Source: Malania oleifera
Taxonomy: Eukaryota > Streptophyta > Magnoliopsida > Santalales > Ximeniaceae
DNA: 64,000 nt
Assembly: GCF_029873635.1 (NCBI RefSeq)
Contig: NC_080422.1
Coordinates: forward strand, 1,964,001 to 2,028,000
Direction: 5' to 3'
Part shown: piece after piece, positions 22,655 to 34,100 of the stretch
Numbering within the stretch: the stretch's first letter is position 1
Layout: each line of letters starts with the position of its first letter
Translations under genes and position numbers: made by a program
Notes under the pieces: generated by a model
Told to the model about the DNA's origin: nothing
Databases searched by the model: none
The model's input: the letters and a program-made list of their open reading frames with translations, nothing else

Positions 22655-22984
22655 TCACCTCAAGCCCTGGCACAACGCCATGGTCTTCACGACTCTCTCG
22701 TGGCATTCCAACTCCATTGATGTGAGCTCACGACAGCATTGCTCGCCAACCGTGGAGAGCATGAGGACATGCCTGTAAACCTCCTTGACGCACGCCGGCG
22801 TGATCTTCTTCATGCACCTCTGTACCGACTTTCGAGCCTCCAATGGCTGTGAAATTTCAGGCATGTTTGCTTTGGGGCTGTGCAGGGTGTCGGCCTCCCC
22901 AACTATCGAAGAAAGGGCGGGGAAGTGCAGATTGTAGAATAAAACCAACATGCAGATGGTTGGTCAAATGCTAAACCTTGCCAT
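22655..22984 (-). pseudogene. Prolamin-like paralogue 2, stop at codon 7 of the ancestral frame
   Basis: The gene aligns with the protein at 14579-15013. The ancestral ATG at 22984 gives MARFSI and then TGA at 22966-22964. An in-frame ATG at 22951 still allows a 98-residue product with a short hydrophobic N-terminus (MLVLFYNLHFPALSS). The prolamin-like domain is complete: CMKKITPAC, VYRHVLM, QCCREL, ECHERVV and ALC, with cysteines at 46, 54, 72, 73, 83 and 94. It is either a pseudogene or a gene that has moved its start downstream. The core promoter also differs from paralogue 1. Confidence 0.75.
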
Positions 22985-23421
22985 TCTGCTGCTGCTTCGA
23001 GGCCAAGTCCTAGCCGATTTATGCATATTATGGTTCATACAATTCCAGCCAAAAACAAGGGTAGCTATATATCCCTCTTGTGTTGGTAACTGATAAGTGC
23101 TTGGCGCATTCACAGGGTGAGGAGTTATACAATGTGATGCAAGCTATTTGTATTTTAGTTTGCTTCATTAATTATCGTATTTAATATGTTTTAGTGCAGA
23201 GTTTTTCATGGCTGATTAAGGTTAAAGAAGAAATAAATTCGTGATTCTAAATAGTGATGGGTATAGTAAAATTTTTTCTTCCCATCCTCTAATACTTAAA
23301 AGAAACCTATGAAAGAATTCAGAAATTACCAAACCCCTAGTCCCTATATACTCCCCCATGCAACCTAAGGAATTCAAACCCTTGTCACTCCCTTTGAAGG
23401 GAAAAGTGATGACTTAAGAGT
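22985..23421. other. 5' flank of paralogue 2
   Basis: It shares scattered similarity with 15014-15160 upstream of paralogue 1 (for example GCCAAGTCCTAGCC against GCCAAACCCAGCC, and AGGGTGAGGAGTTA against AGGGGAGGAGTTA). Nothing else was recognised. Confidence 0.5.
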
Positions 23422-24267
23422 CATGATTTTAAATTGCGGTAGCAAGTAGCGTAACGTTACAGTAATGGATGTAACGGAAAGCGGGTGTAATGGCCATGAC
23501 TTTTTTGAAGCACGTACATCCTTGTGCATATTAGCATACTTGCATGTTTTAAACTTTTAGCCCCTTATTCTTAGAAAGAGTTTTGGTATATTTTGGATCC
23601 CTTAGTTTAAGTAACTAAGTTTTTTGGTAAGGCCAACACGTTTACATTTGTTTTAAGCCACCATTGATAGAAAATTAAATGCATGCACGTATTTATACTT
23701 CGCATTGTTTTTATTTGTGATAAATTTTTATGTGCGCTAAATTAATTAATAAAATAAGATAAATTATACACTCTATTAATCTATTAGACACATAAGATAA
23801 ATGAATAATACAAATATAAAATAATTAGAAAAGAAAGAAGATTGAAGTTGAAAATTATAAAACATAAATATCACTTTACTAATATTGTCAAAATAAAATA
23901 TTTTACCAAGTTAGTATTTTTCAAATTGTTAATTAATGCATCTCTTTTGAGTATTTAAAAAAATTTTAAATTTTGTATCATTGTCATCCTCATTATAATA
24001 TTTCCCCCCTCTCGACATATGGTATATTGAGAATGATTTATGAATGAGAGGGAAAAAGTGAGAAGAAAAAGTAAAAAATAAAATAAATTTATTGATGTAA
24101 CAATCTTGTAGCAGTTACATAACAGCCGTAGCGGCCTTTACGTAGCGGTCACAGTCTGTAACAGCCGCTAAAGCCGTGATTTTTTTTCCACCGATTTCGC
24201 GGTGTGTAACGGTATCGATAACCCAAAAAACCATTACGTAACGGTCGCAACCTTTATTTAAAACCAT
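23422..24267. mobile_element. Probable non-autonomous DNA transposon with CpG-rich ends
   Basis: The left end reads CATGATTTTAAATTGCGGTA and then GTAACGTTACAGTAATGG. The right end, reversed, reads CATGGTTTTAAATAAAGGTT and then GACCGTTACGTAATGG. The ends are imperfect inverted repeats rich in GTAACG/CGGTC words, with an AT-rich middle and no frame. This layout fits a Mutator-like or similar non-autonomous element. No clear target duplication was found. Confidence 0.5.
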
Positions 24268-24940
24268 GCTTGGAGCAAAACGCCCAAGTCATAAGGCAGG
24301 ATTTATGGTTCGCCTTGCATGAGCAAAATATAGAGTAAAATTTATGCCTAGTAAGTTAAGTTTCACCATTTCCTCACACATTTACTTACTACAATGTATT
24401 GATTAATAAATGAAAGTAAAAGGCAGCCACACAGTATCAAAATTCTTTCAAAAGTAGATTAAGCTGACAAATGGTCAGATGACAAATTCAATTCAGTTGA
24501 TTATAGAACAAAATGCAGGTTAGTTGCATTTGACATTATGAAGATTTAGACCAAACAGCAGCAGTGGGGGGAAGGGGGGGTACTGGGGGAGGCAAACTAG
24601 GATCATTACTGTGTAAATAAAAACAAATTATATCCTTTAAGCAGGATGCTTTGAATGAGCTGCATTTATTTATACAAAACTAAGAGCATGCTTCCACCTG
24701 ATATTTCCCCAACATATAATATCCAGGTGTACTAAATAGTTTTGAGTTTTTCATTCCAAAAACAATCAAATTGCATAAACCTACAATGTCATAGAAACAA
24801 ATACAACATTTTGATCAAATTTAAAAACAATCAACCAAAATAAATATTCACAAAAAGATCAAATTAAGATAGAACAACAAAAATATAAAGAGTCAGCAAG
24901 AATAGGTTCATTCACTTGAATGCTTAATAGGGCTAAGGCA
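24268..24940. other. Stretch without recognised features
   Basis: AT-rich sequence with a G-run near 24566. No gene or repeat boundary was recognised. Confidence 0.5.
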
Positions 24941-24943
24941 TGC

Positions 24944-25140
24944 ATGAAAATCCACACAAGCCTTCTACTCAGAGTGGGAAACATATATACATAACATACA
25001 TAAATACATACATGCATGTTTGTATGCGTGTATATATATATATATATATGAAAATCCATACAAGCCTTCCACTCAGAGTTGGAACATATACACATAACAT
25101 ACATAAATACATACATGTATGTATGTATATATATATATGA
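24944..25140. repeat. Tandem duplication of about 105 bp with TA microsatellites
   Basis: ATGAAAATCCACACAAGCC at 24944 recurs as ATGAAAATCCATACAAGCC at 25048. Each copy is followed by ACATAACATACATAAATACA and ends in a TA run. Confidence 0.9.
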
Positions 25141-25601
25141 ACAACAACAACTTGGTTTCTTATTCTTCTTGGAAAAGGAAATAACAAAGGAATAAAAATG
25201 AAAACTGAGAAACAACACAAGATTTTCACCCTTCAAATTGAAGTTATCTAACGAAAGCTAGGCAAAGAAAAAAATAAGAGGAAATAATCAAGAGGGGAGA
25301 ATGAGGGTCCCCATATGATTATGCAGGTTTATTACTCTTAAAATCTCACTTGGGAGGTATAGGTAATTTTAGCTAACCTTCTGTGCACATGATAGAACAG
25401 GAAAACCCATCTCGTATGTTGTTTGTTACAGTTGGGGATTTTGGTCAGCCCCTGAATTGGAAAGAGTCAAAGACACAAAGCCAACGTAACAATCTGGAAA
25501 AAGTCATGCAAGTGATGACAACTGCAAAGTTAGAGAAGTTGATAGATGCTTCAATAGATATGCAATTACATTTTATGTAATACAGCTTCAAGAGTTCTTT
25601 A

Positions 25602-25693
25602 ACGAAAATTATCCATGATCGCATAAATTGACAGAAAATGATTCAGCCAATCCCACCTAATGGGACTTAAGGTTTGATTTGTTATTGTTGTAG
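25602..25693 (+). mobile_element. Short RTE LINE 3' end
   Basis: TTATCCATGATCGCATAAATT, then CCCACCTAATGGGACTTAAGG and a TTGTTATTGTTG tail, match the 3' end of the LINEs at 50050-50140. Only about 90 bp were inserted. Confidence 0.8.
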
Positions 25694-26489
25694 CTTCAAT
25701 AGTTCTATTTCTAAGAAGCGAATTAAGAAATTATGTTTAACGAATTGATACAATCTATTTTTTCCTTGAACAAATGTAAGAGTAGATTTCACGGAGAAAA
25801 CTTAGGGCTTTCAGGCTCCTTTTTTATATTTTGATATGCAGCCAAATATTCCCATGTGGAGGGAAGCACTAGAGAACATAAGCTCTAAAAACTGACACAA
25901 AATTATTGAACTGAAAAAGATCAACCTAGCATCATAAACAACATATCAAAGATTCCATAAAATCACAATATTGGAGTACAAGTCGTACCAACTACATGGA
26001 TGGCGTGTCCACATAATATGTAGGACAGCACATATGTTTTGACACTAGTTTTCCGTAAAAGTCAGTTGCATGATACTACTCATTTACTCAAAAGAAATAT
26101 GACAATTATTAAGATAAATTCAGTAATAGGAGTAGTAAAACAACTAACAAAAAGTAGATGGTTGGAATTTCAAAATATTAAAAATAAAATAGTTTAAAAC
26201 AGTGGGTATCCCATAGTCATGTTGAATGAACCATACTGCAGAACGACTCTTATAATGCTATATATATATATATATATAAATGATGTATGCACACTTGGAT
26301 AGCCACAGATGTGCTCACTCGTGGAGGAGAATGTAGAATCAAAGGGTGCTAGCCTCGCCGCTTCATTAAGCTCTTACTAAGCATATGCACCAAAATTATG
26401 AAGTGCATAATATTAGCTCCATGGTTTCATTTACGATGTTTTAATCATAACAAACTATTTTTGATTTAATGACTTTGCTTTGAAGCCCT
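25694..26489. other. Stretch without recognised features
   Basis: AT-rich sequence with a TA microsatellite near 26260. No coding or transposon signal was recognised. Confidence 0.5.
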
Positions 26490-27400
26490 CAGAGCTGGAG
26501 ATTGAGAGAGGTCATTTATTTGTTGTTTTGTATTTATCTCTTTCAATTGTAATTTTGTGTGCTTAAACTCCATGCCTTTTATCACCTTATGGCACAAAGA
26601 AACCTTGTTTTAAAACCTCAAATTTAGTGGAAAGGTTTTTAAGTTTAAAAGGAATTTGAAATTAGGAAAGAATTGGTTGTCTTGCCATAGTGATGAGGGA
26701 TCATTCAACTGGTCCAAACAAAAGGCTCAATAGTTGACTGACCCTAGTGATAGGTCAATTAAGGTGGTAGAATGTGTCAACGGCTAGCGATAGGACGATC
26801 AGCCAAAGGAATAGGTCAACTGTTCAGACTCCTAACACATTGTAACAGGAAGAAAACAGCTATTTTGACATCAAACTCTATACATATAACCCTAAAAAAA
26901 CTTATGAGAGACTAACTATCATATTTGTCTCGCCTACTATTATCAATCTCTCTCTACTATCTCAAATTTGCTTTTTTTTTCTTCAAAAAGAGATAAATCC
27001 AAAAATTCTTGTGCCACACTTGATATTTGCATTTAAAGTTTTTGTATTCACATTTGATTTTTGAGTTGTAAATCTTGCCTTCTGAGGAATTTCTTCAATT
27101 ATGCTCTTAGCTTGAGGTGTCCTTGCCTCCGTATAAAGCAAGAGGTTGTAAAATTTGGTATGAGAATGGTGGTTGAGGCTTTGAGAGAGTGGAGAGAGGG
27201 TTGAAATAGTCGAATCACTGTAGTTCGTACCTCTCTTCCCTACTCTCTTTACTTACTTTCATATTCATTTGATTTGCTTGCATTATTTGATTAGTTTCAA
27301 CTTTGGTAATCAAGCACTTAATTTTAGTCAAACCCAATTCACCCCCCCCCCCCCTCTTGAGTTGCCATTTGGAACAACACAAAAACCATTTGCAGTTATA
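26490..27400 (+). mobile_element. Probable Copia-type LTR remnant
   Basis: It ends with GGTAATCAAGCACTTAATTTT, then AAACCCAATTCACC, a C-run and CTCTTGAGTTGCC. This phrase is common at the 3' end of long plant Copia LTRs. A leader-like part (AAGCAAGAGGTTGTAAAATT) precedes it. No partner LTR or target duplication was found, so the limits are rough. Confidence 0.4.
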
Positions 27401-28147
27401 TTGATAAAATGCTAGATTTTCAAAAAAAAAAAAAAAAAAGCAAAGAAAGCTCATTATCTGCAATTACAAAACATGTGCGCCAAAATTATGAATGCAGATA
27501 TAATTCATACTAACATCGAAACAACATATTTTCAAAACTAATATTACCATTATGGATCATGAAATCTGCATAATTCAGACACAATTTGTTATCAGACATC
27601 ATATTTTTTCTCAGACAACCAGCCTCCTCTGTCATTTATTATATGATTATCATATGTCTCTGTGTATCCTATTGGCTTCCGAGGCTTCAATATCGTGATC
27701 TTGGATTGGATTTAATTTATTTTGTGTTGAAACTCCAAATTATCAAATTCTACGAACAGCAATCTGCTTCCAAAGGAATATTTTGCCGCCATGCAGTCCC
27801 AATTCATCGTTTTATAAATTCAAAAGAAATTTTGAAATGCAATAATTTAAACAGTGTTCGATTCCATCTAGAAGTTTGATTTGAAACATTTGAAACATCA
27901 CTATTTCTGACTACTCTAAAATCTGCTAATCCAAAGAAACAGTTCATCCATGATTGAATTCATTAGGATTTTTCATTTTTGTCCATCAAACAGATTAAGA
28001 GACAAACATAAAATCCAGAAGAAGATTTAACAGTCTCGACTACACATTCGGACCAGATAAGTTTGGGCCTATAACTAATTACGAAATTTACACTCAGCAT
28101 GCCAAGAAAAAAGTAATTTGAGAACCAAGCAAAACAGCTTACAGTTC
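27401..28147 (-). other. 3' flank of the small membrane-protein gene
   Basis: No coding homology. The right part is expected to be the 3' untranslated region of the gene ending at 28148. Confidence 0.45.
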
Positions 28148-31100
28148 CTACTCTGCAACCTCTGCTTGCTTTGCAGCCTCGACTTCTTTCAACTTCTCTA
28201 GTGCCTCCACTTGTTTTGTAGCCTCAATATCTTTCAGCTTCTCCAAGGCTGAGATTCGTCCATCCAAAGATTCATACAGCCCATTCATCTAGAGAAAGAA
28301 TACCAAGTAATGATCACGTTAAACTAATCCACATGTCCAACTATCTCAATTAACAAAGCAAAAATATCAAGTTAATTCAATATCTACATCAGCCTAATGC
28401 ATAAAGGAAAGGGCAGTTTCTTTTCCTACATTACGTAGCAGTTCCAAATCCATGCATTTAATTTTGCTTTCCTATCCTTTATATTATCATTTGGAAAATG
28501 ATAATTCCAAGGAAATGCCTATAACACTTGTCTAGTATCTATGAAACACTAGAAGTTCTTATTAAAACAGAAGCACACATGGTTAACTACACTTTAGCAG
28601 GAAATTTTAGCACTAAGGTGACAATCAAAAATATTTCAATGGAATACCATTCTTGGGAATCTCATTTTGAGGAATGGAACGCCTGTCTCATGGGAATATT
28701 TTTATTTGATTTGCATCATAAGATTCCATAGAATGTACATAAGATTCCTATGTCAGTATTTGGTTCAACATGGGAATGGCATTTCATAAATATTGCCATT
28801 AACCCTGGACTTGTACGACAACATATGAAAAATAATCATATTTTCAGCCCAAAAAAACCATTAGGGATATAGACCAAGTTAAATCCTTCATAAATAGAAC
28901 AGTGAAACACAAAATAATCAAATTAACCAAAATAATGGAAGGCAATATGGTCTCAAAATTTCAACTATTATGTCATATTATATAACATAATAATATTATT
29001 TATGTTCTTTTCTTGATTTCTATTTTTTTTATTATAGTAATTTATTGTAATAAATATAATAATGTGTAATTTATACTATGGAGCACAAATAGTAGGGGCA
29101 ATTGACAGTCAGAAATAAGATTCCCATGGGAATGGGATTCTCATGGGATCCCACATGCTCAAGGAATTTAAGATTCCCACATCAAATTCTAACCCACAGC
29201 AAAAGTGGGAATGGGATGCCATGGACATCAACATCACATCCCCAGAAATATTGAAAGGTGCTGCAAACCATAGGCCCCCTAAAGGGGATGAAGACCATGA
29301 TTTCTGCATTACTCAAATTTCTTCATTTTCCTAATATTTGTATGAGCCTTGAATGAACTATGAGACAGGGTAACTAAATAAGGTTTCCTTTCTTAAACAT
29401 GTTCAGATATTTTCCCCCTTTATCATGAGAACCAAACAAAGTTTAAAATGTTTTCCAATGGAATCAAATAGATAGCTTTCTCTAGATCAGATTTTTAACT
29501 TTCACTCTCTAGTTCATGACTTCATGAGCTTACAAAGGCCTAGCAAAATGTATCAACTTTCAACCATCTAATTTTGGTGATTTTTTATAGCAGCTTTGAA
29601 AACCTTTGTTAAGTGTCGCAGTAGTCAGTACTAGCATACAAATTTTAATCCTCAATGATACCACCCACCCCCTCTCCCAACAGCCCAAATAAAAATCACC
29701 TCAAAACATGAACCTGACATTCTGTAAAGATACATGAGAATGGATGCACATGGGAATGGGTATTGGACAGGAATGAACAATTGTTGGAGCAGACTGCTTG
29801 CAAGATCACCCACAGGCCAATGACTTTAGTCACAGCCAAATTAGTTATCTTCCTAATTTGGGATGCATAGCCAAAATAGAATCCTTTTGTTGTTTGCATA
29901 AGAATAGATAATTGTTAACTCATGTTGCCAACAATTCAAAGTTGTCTCAATACAAATAATTACCACCCTCATTCATAAAAGCTTTTTAAGAAACTAATAA
30001 TTCACTCATTTTTAACCATGGATGAGCTCTCTGAATTAGAGAATGAAAATATGTTCAAGAAAGTGGGAAAAGTAAATACGGGTTAGTGAATAACATGTAA
30101 CCCAAATGATGCATAACAATTTGTGTTCCCAAGCATGTGGAGGTCAAACCCAGTTAACAAATCCCACACCTCAGTGGCCCTTTAGCATGTTAAGCAATTA
30201 GCAATATCCAAGATTGCGTATCATTAGAACTTCTATTGACCAACTGACACTTAAAGTGAACAATGAAAGCCCTAATAGGATAAATGACAAAATTTAGGTA
30301 CCTTTTAATATTACAAACTAATTATTTATTAGTGAATGTATTTTAGGAAAGGGAAACACATCTTCAAGTTATTAATTTAGTGATACATGACTTATTGATT
30401 TTTAAATATTAATTTCTTGAACATTCTTTGAACCTGTAAATGTATATTTTTCCTTGTACATTTCATATTAATTAAGTTCATGTATTGATAGGGTCTTATG
30501 AACTTATAAATAGACCCATAGGATTGGCACTTGATGGAGAACCACCAATGGAGATTTTTAAATGTTTACATTTATATTAATATTGTAGCTACAGTTTTAG
30601 AAATTAAGATTTTTATCTTTATTTTGGTTATTTTAAAAGTTTAGTTAATTTTGGACTGTTTTGTATGTGTTGAAGAAAGCCCATTTTGGTTCATACACGA
30701 TGTTTTGGTGAAGGAATTTATAGAGAAATCTGTAAAATTCAAACGTGCATGAAGTTCCCAATCTGCCACGTTCCTAGTAAAACGAATGCCCTAGAAAATT
30801 CCTTGATCAGTGATTTGGAGATGATGACTAATGAGGGAATTTTTGTCACAAGCCAAGCTAAAGAGGGAAGGAAGAAGCTCTAAGATTACCATTCTCATGC
30901 CAGACATCATGCCAAAGGTAAACATTGGCCCCATTCCCCACTTAAAATTTCACAAATTTGAAAAAATCATCCCATCATTCCCTAATGAATTTCCATACTC
31001 CCACTCCATAGGGAATCATCCCATCATTCCCTGATGACCCCTTCTCACGTTGTCCAATCATTGTGCTCAAGCCCATATTAAAGACAATAATATCCCACCA

Positions 31101-34100
31101 AAAGTGGTCTTTCTCCTTCATGAACCTCGATAAACACTTCCCAAGGAGGCCTTTATTGAAAGTGAGGAGGGACATCAACCTCAAATCTCCCAAACCTCCA
31201 TAATATTCCCCACTCTTGTTGCACCATTGTTAAACTTGACGTCAAGTTTTCTCTGAGCTAGGGAAGTTTGATATAAAGGATTACCAATGGAGAACTTTAG
31301 ATGTTTATATTGTAGCTATAGCTTCATAAATTAGGATTTTTATTTTAGTTTGGAAACTTCTGGTTATTTTATATATTTAGTTTTTAGGGTTTGTGAATTT
31401 TAAGCATTTTGGGGTTATTTTGTAATTTGTTTTAGTTGTGATGTTAGGTACTGTCGACATAGGATTTTGAAGACCCATTTTGGGTTGCTAACATTTGGTG
31501 ACTTGTAATAAACCAAAGTAACATAACCATCCTTAGATTATCTTATTTACCCATTTTATTTAAAATGGAATTGCTACTTTATTTTTTTTTTAAGAAAGGT
31601 AAAATAAAGAAAAAACCTTTTCTTTCCAAAGTTCTGGTTCAGGAGTTTTGTTATGAATAGGGAAAGTAGGTTTTCGAATCTCTTCAATTTAAGATTTGAA
31701 AGACCTAACATCCTAAATCACCCATTTTAAGAATGGTTGCAGCACTTATCCTATGTGTGTGTATGCTCTCTTTAAAAATGAGAATTTTGAAGAAAAATTG
31801 AAAAAAAAAAATCATAACAAAACTTGCAGCATCTGGCAGTCGGCCACTTGCAGAGGGCGGTTAATCGGTCTCTGCTGTTTTGTTTTTTTTTTTCATTGCT
31901 GCAAATTTCAAGGTTCTCACCCCCTACCCCATTCGAAAAAGTTTTCATGGAACTTATACGGAGGCAGAAGCCCCATGGGAATCCCACTACTTTGATGACT
32001 TAACAAATCCTCAAACAAAAATCAAACATAAACAAACAAGGAAAAGAACAAATGAAATAAGCGAAGGAAATATGAAGGTTTTTTTTTATTTTTTTCTTAT
32101 GGCTAAATCTACCAAGGTAGATTGCCTACATATCCTCCATTAGAGGAATCAAACCACTTGTAGTTCCAAAAATATTTTCAAAAAAAATTTTAGAAAATTT
32201 TTTCTGTGAATGTTTTTTAGAAACTCTTGAAGATAATTCAAACCTTATTGAAAAATGTTTTATCTTTTAATTAGAAAAATCAATTTTTCAATGAATACTC
32301 TACTAAACAGAGATTGAAATCAAGTTCAAACACTTAGAAATCCTTTTTTTCACCCTCAAGTCACTTCGTGGGTGATTGCTTTGAAAAAAATGATTTTCCA
32401 TTATAGAAACTTGAAAACTTTATGGATTTTTTTAAGGGAGAACCACAAACCCGCCTTCAAAACACATTTAGAAACTTAAAGAACATCCAAAATCTGCATC
32501 ATGGCTGTATGACTCCGAGGAATTTTGGAAAAATCTTAGAAAACTTGAAGCCTTTTTAGAAAAATTTGAATGCATTTGCTTTTTGAAGTAAAAATTTTGA
32601 ATTTTTATGGAAAAACCATGAAAACTATTATCCGAACAGTAAGCAAATTTAATCAACTACACTCTAATGAGTGTAGAGACTCAAAAACTTGAAGAATCCT
32701 AGCAAAAATCAAGAGAAAAGTGCAAAAAATGTACTCTCGGGATTTAGCGGTCGTCCACTTGTAGAGGGCTGATCAACCACCTAAAACATAAAAATGAAAA
32801 TTCATGCAATTCTTTGACATTTTTGCATGCCTTTTTCTTATGGGGTTGAAAGTTTAACATTCTAAGACCACAAAAACACGATCAGTTACATGGAACAATA
32901 TATTGAAAACATAACAAATCTAAATCAAAAGCATGAAGGAACATCATGCATCATAGATTCTAACATTCCTGAAAATGAACAAAATTTAAAAGGGAGAAGG
33001 GTTAGTAACTGACCTTTGGGATGAAAATCACACTATAGATCAAGTGGAGGACCCCTCTCTCTAGCCTATCCCTAAATGTTTCAAATGAGAATAGTAGGAA
33101 ATTGATTTTCCTTCTTTCTTTCTAAGCAAACAATTCCCTTGTACAAACCCCTTATCTCACTCAAAAATACTCTCCTTGCCCCCACTTGGACGTGTCCATT
33201 TCTCTCCTTAAGAAGGTCCTTTTATAGATCTTTAATAGAAATCAAGGAAAATCCCTTTTGAATTTGAAATTCAAATTTCAAATTCAAAAATAACTTTCAA
33301 TAACTACCAACCTTCAATTGCCAATGTTATAGAATAACATGTGGCTTCAATAAGACACGTGGCATGCCCAAAATCCCAGTAAATTACAAAGAAAGAACTC
33401 AAATTTTCAAATTTTGGTGAGGCCAAATGACTGCCTGAAGGAGCTGGTTGACCGCCTACTAGGGCGCTAAGATAATTTTGGTTGGAAAAACTGGCCTTTT
33501 TTTTTGTAGGGTAAAAAATGACTATCAATATGTATAAGTACTTCTTTTGTGTGCATATCATATTTGAATTCAAAACTCAGACTTCTTTCCCTCTCTTTCA
33601 TGCAGCCCTCTCCCCACTTTTCTTCTTCCTTCTTCTTCCTCCTCCCTTCTTCTTTCTTCTCCTTCTCTCCACTCCTCTATTTCTCTCCTTATTTCCTATG
33701 GACAGTACCCCTACAATTGTTTTTGATTCATCCTTACTGCTGTTTCTTCTTCTTCCTTCATCTTACCTCCCTATCCCTTCTCTTCTTCTTTTTCTTCTTC
33801 TCCTTCTTTTTCCCTTCTCCTCTTTCTGTTTCCCTTTGTTTTGGACTTTTTGCTCTATCCTGCATCAATTTCTCCCTTCTTATCCTTCCTCTTTCTTCTT
33901 CTCTTCTTTCTTTCTGTTTCTCTCCCTTAATTTTCTCTATTATGTTCTATCACTGTATCCATTCTACATCAGCACACTATTTTTTTTTCATCACAAAAAA
34001 AGAAGTATACTAACAGAGAAAGAATATACAATACAAGATAATAAGTGATCCTCCCAGAGAGAGAAAGAAATTAAAGTAGAAAAACAAAAAAAAATTATTA

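Noticed and set aside
24859..25236. Open frames with Tyr/Ile-rich repeats on both strands
   Set aside because: Translation of the TA/CATA tandem duplication, not a gene.
25383..25580. 65-codon plus-strand frame
   Set aside because: No domain or splice context recognised, and it lies next to a LINE tail.
28630..29240. GGGAATGGGATTC-type words suggesting a MITE
   Set aside because: No terminal inverted repeats or target duplication could be defined by eye.
33518..34048. 176-codon plus-strand frame rich in Leu, Phe and Ser
   Set aside because: Produced by the C+T-rich low-complexity tract. No domain, no conservation signal, and an overlapping frame looks equally open.
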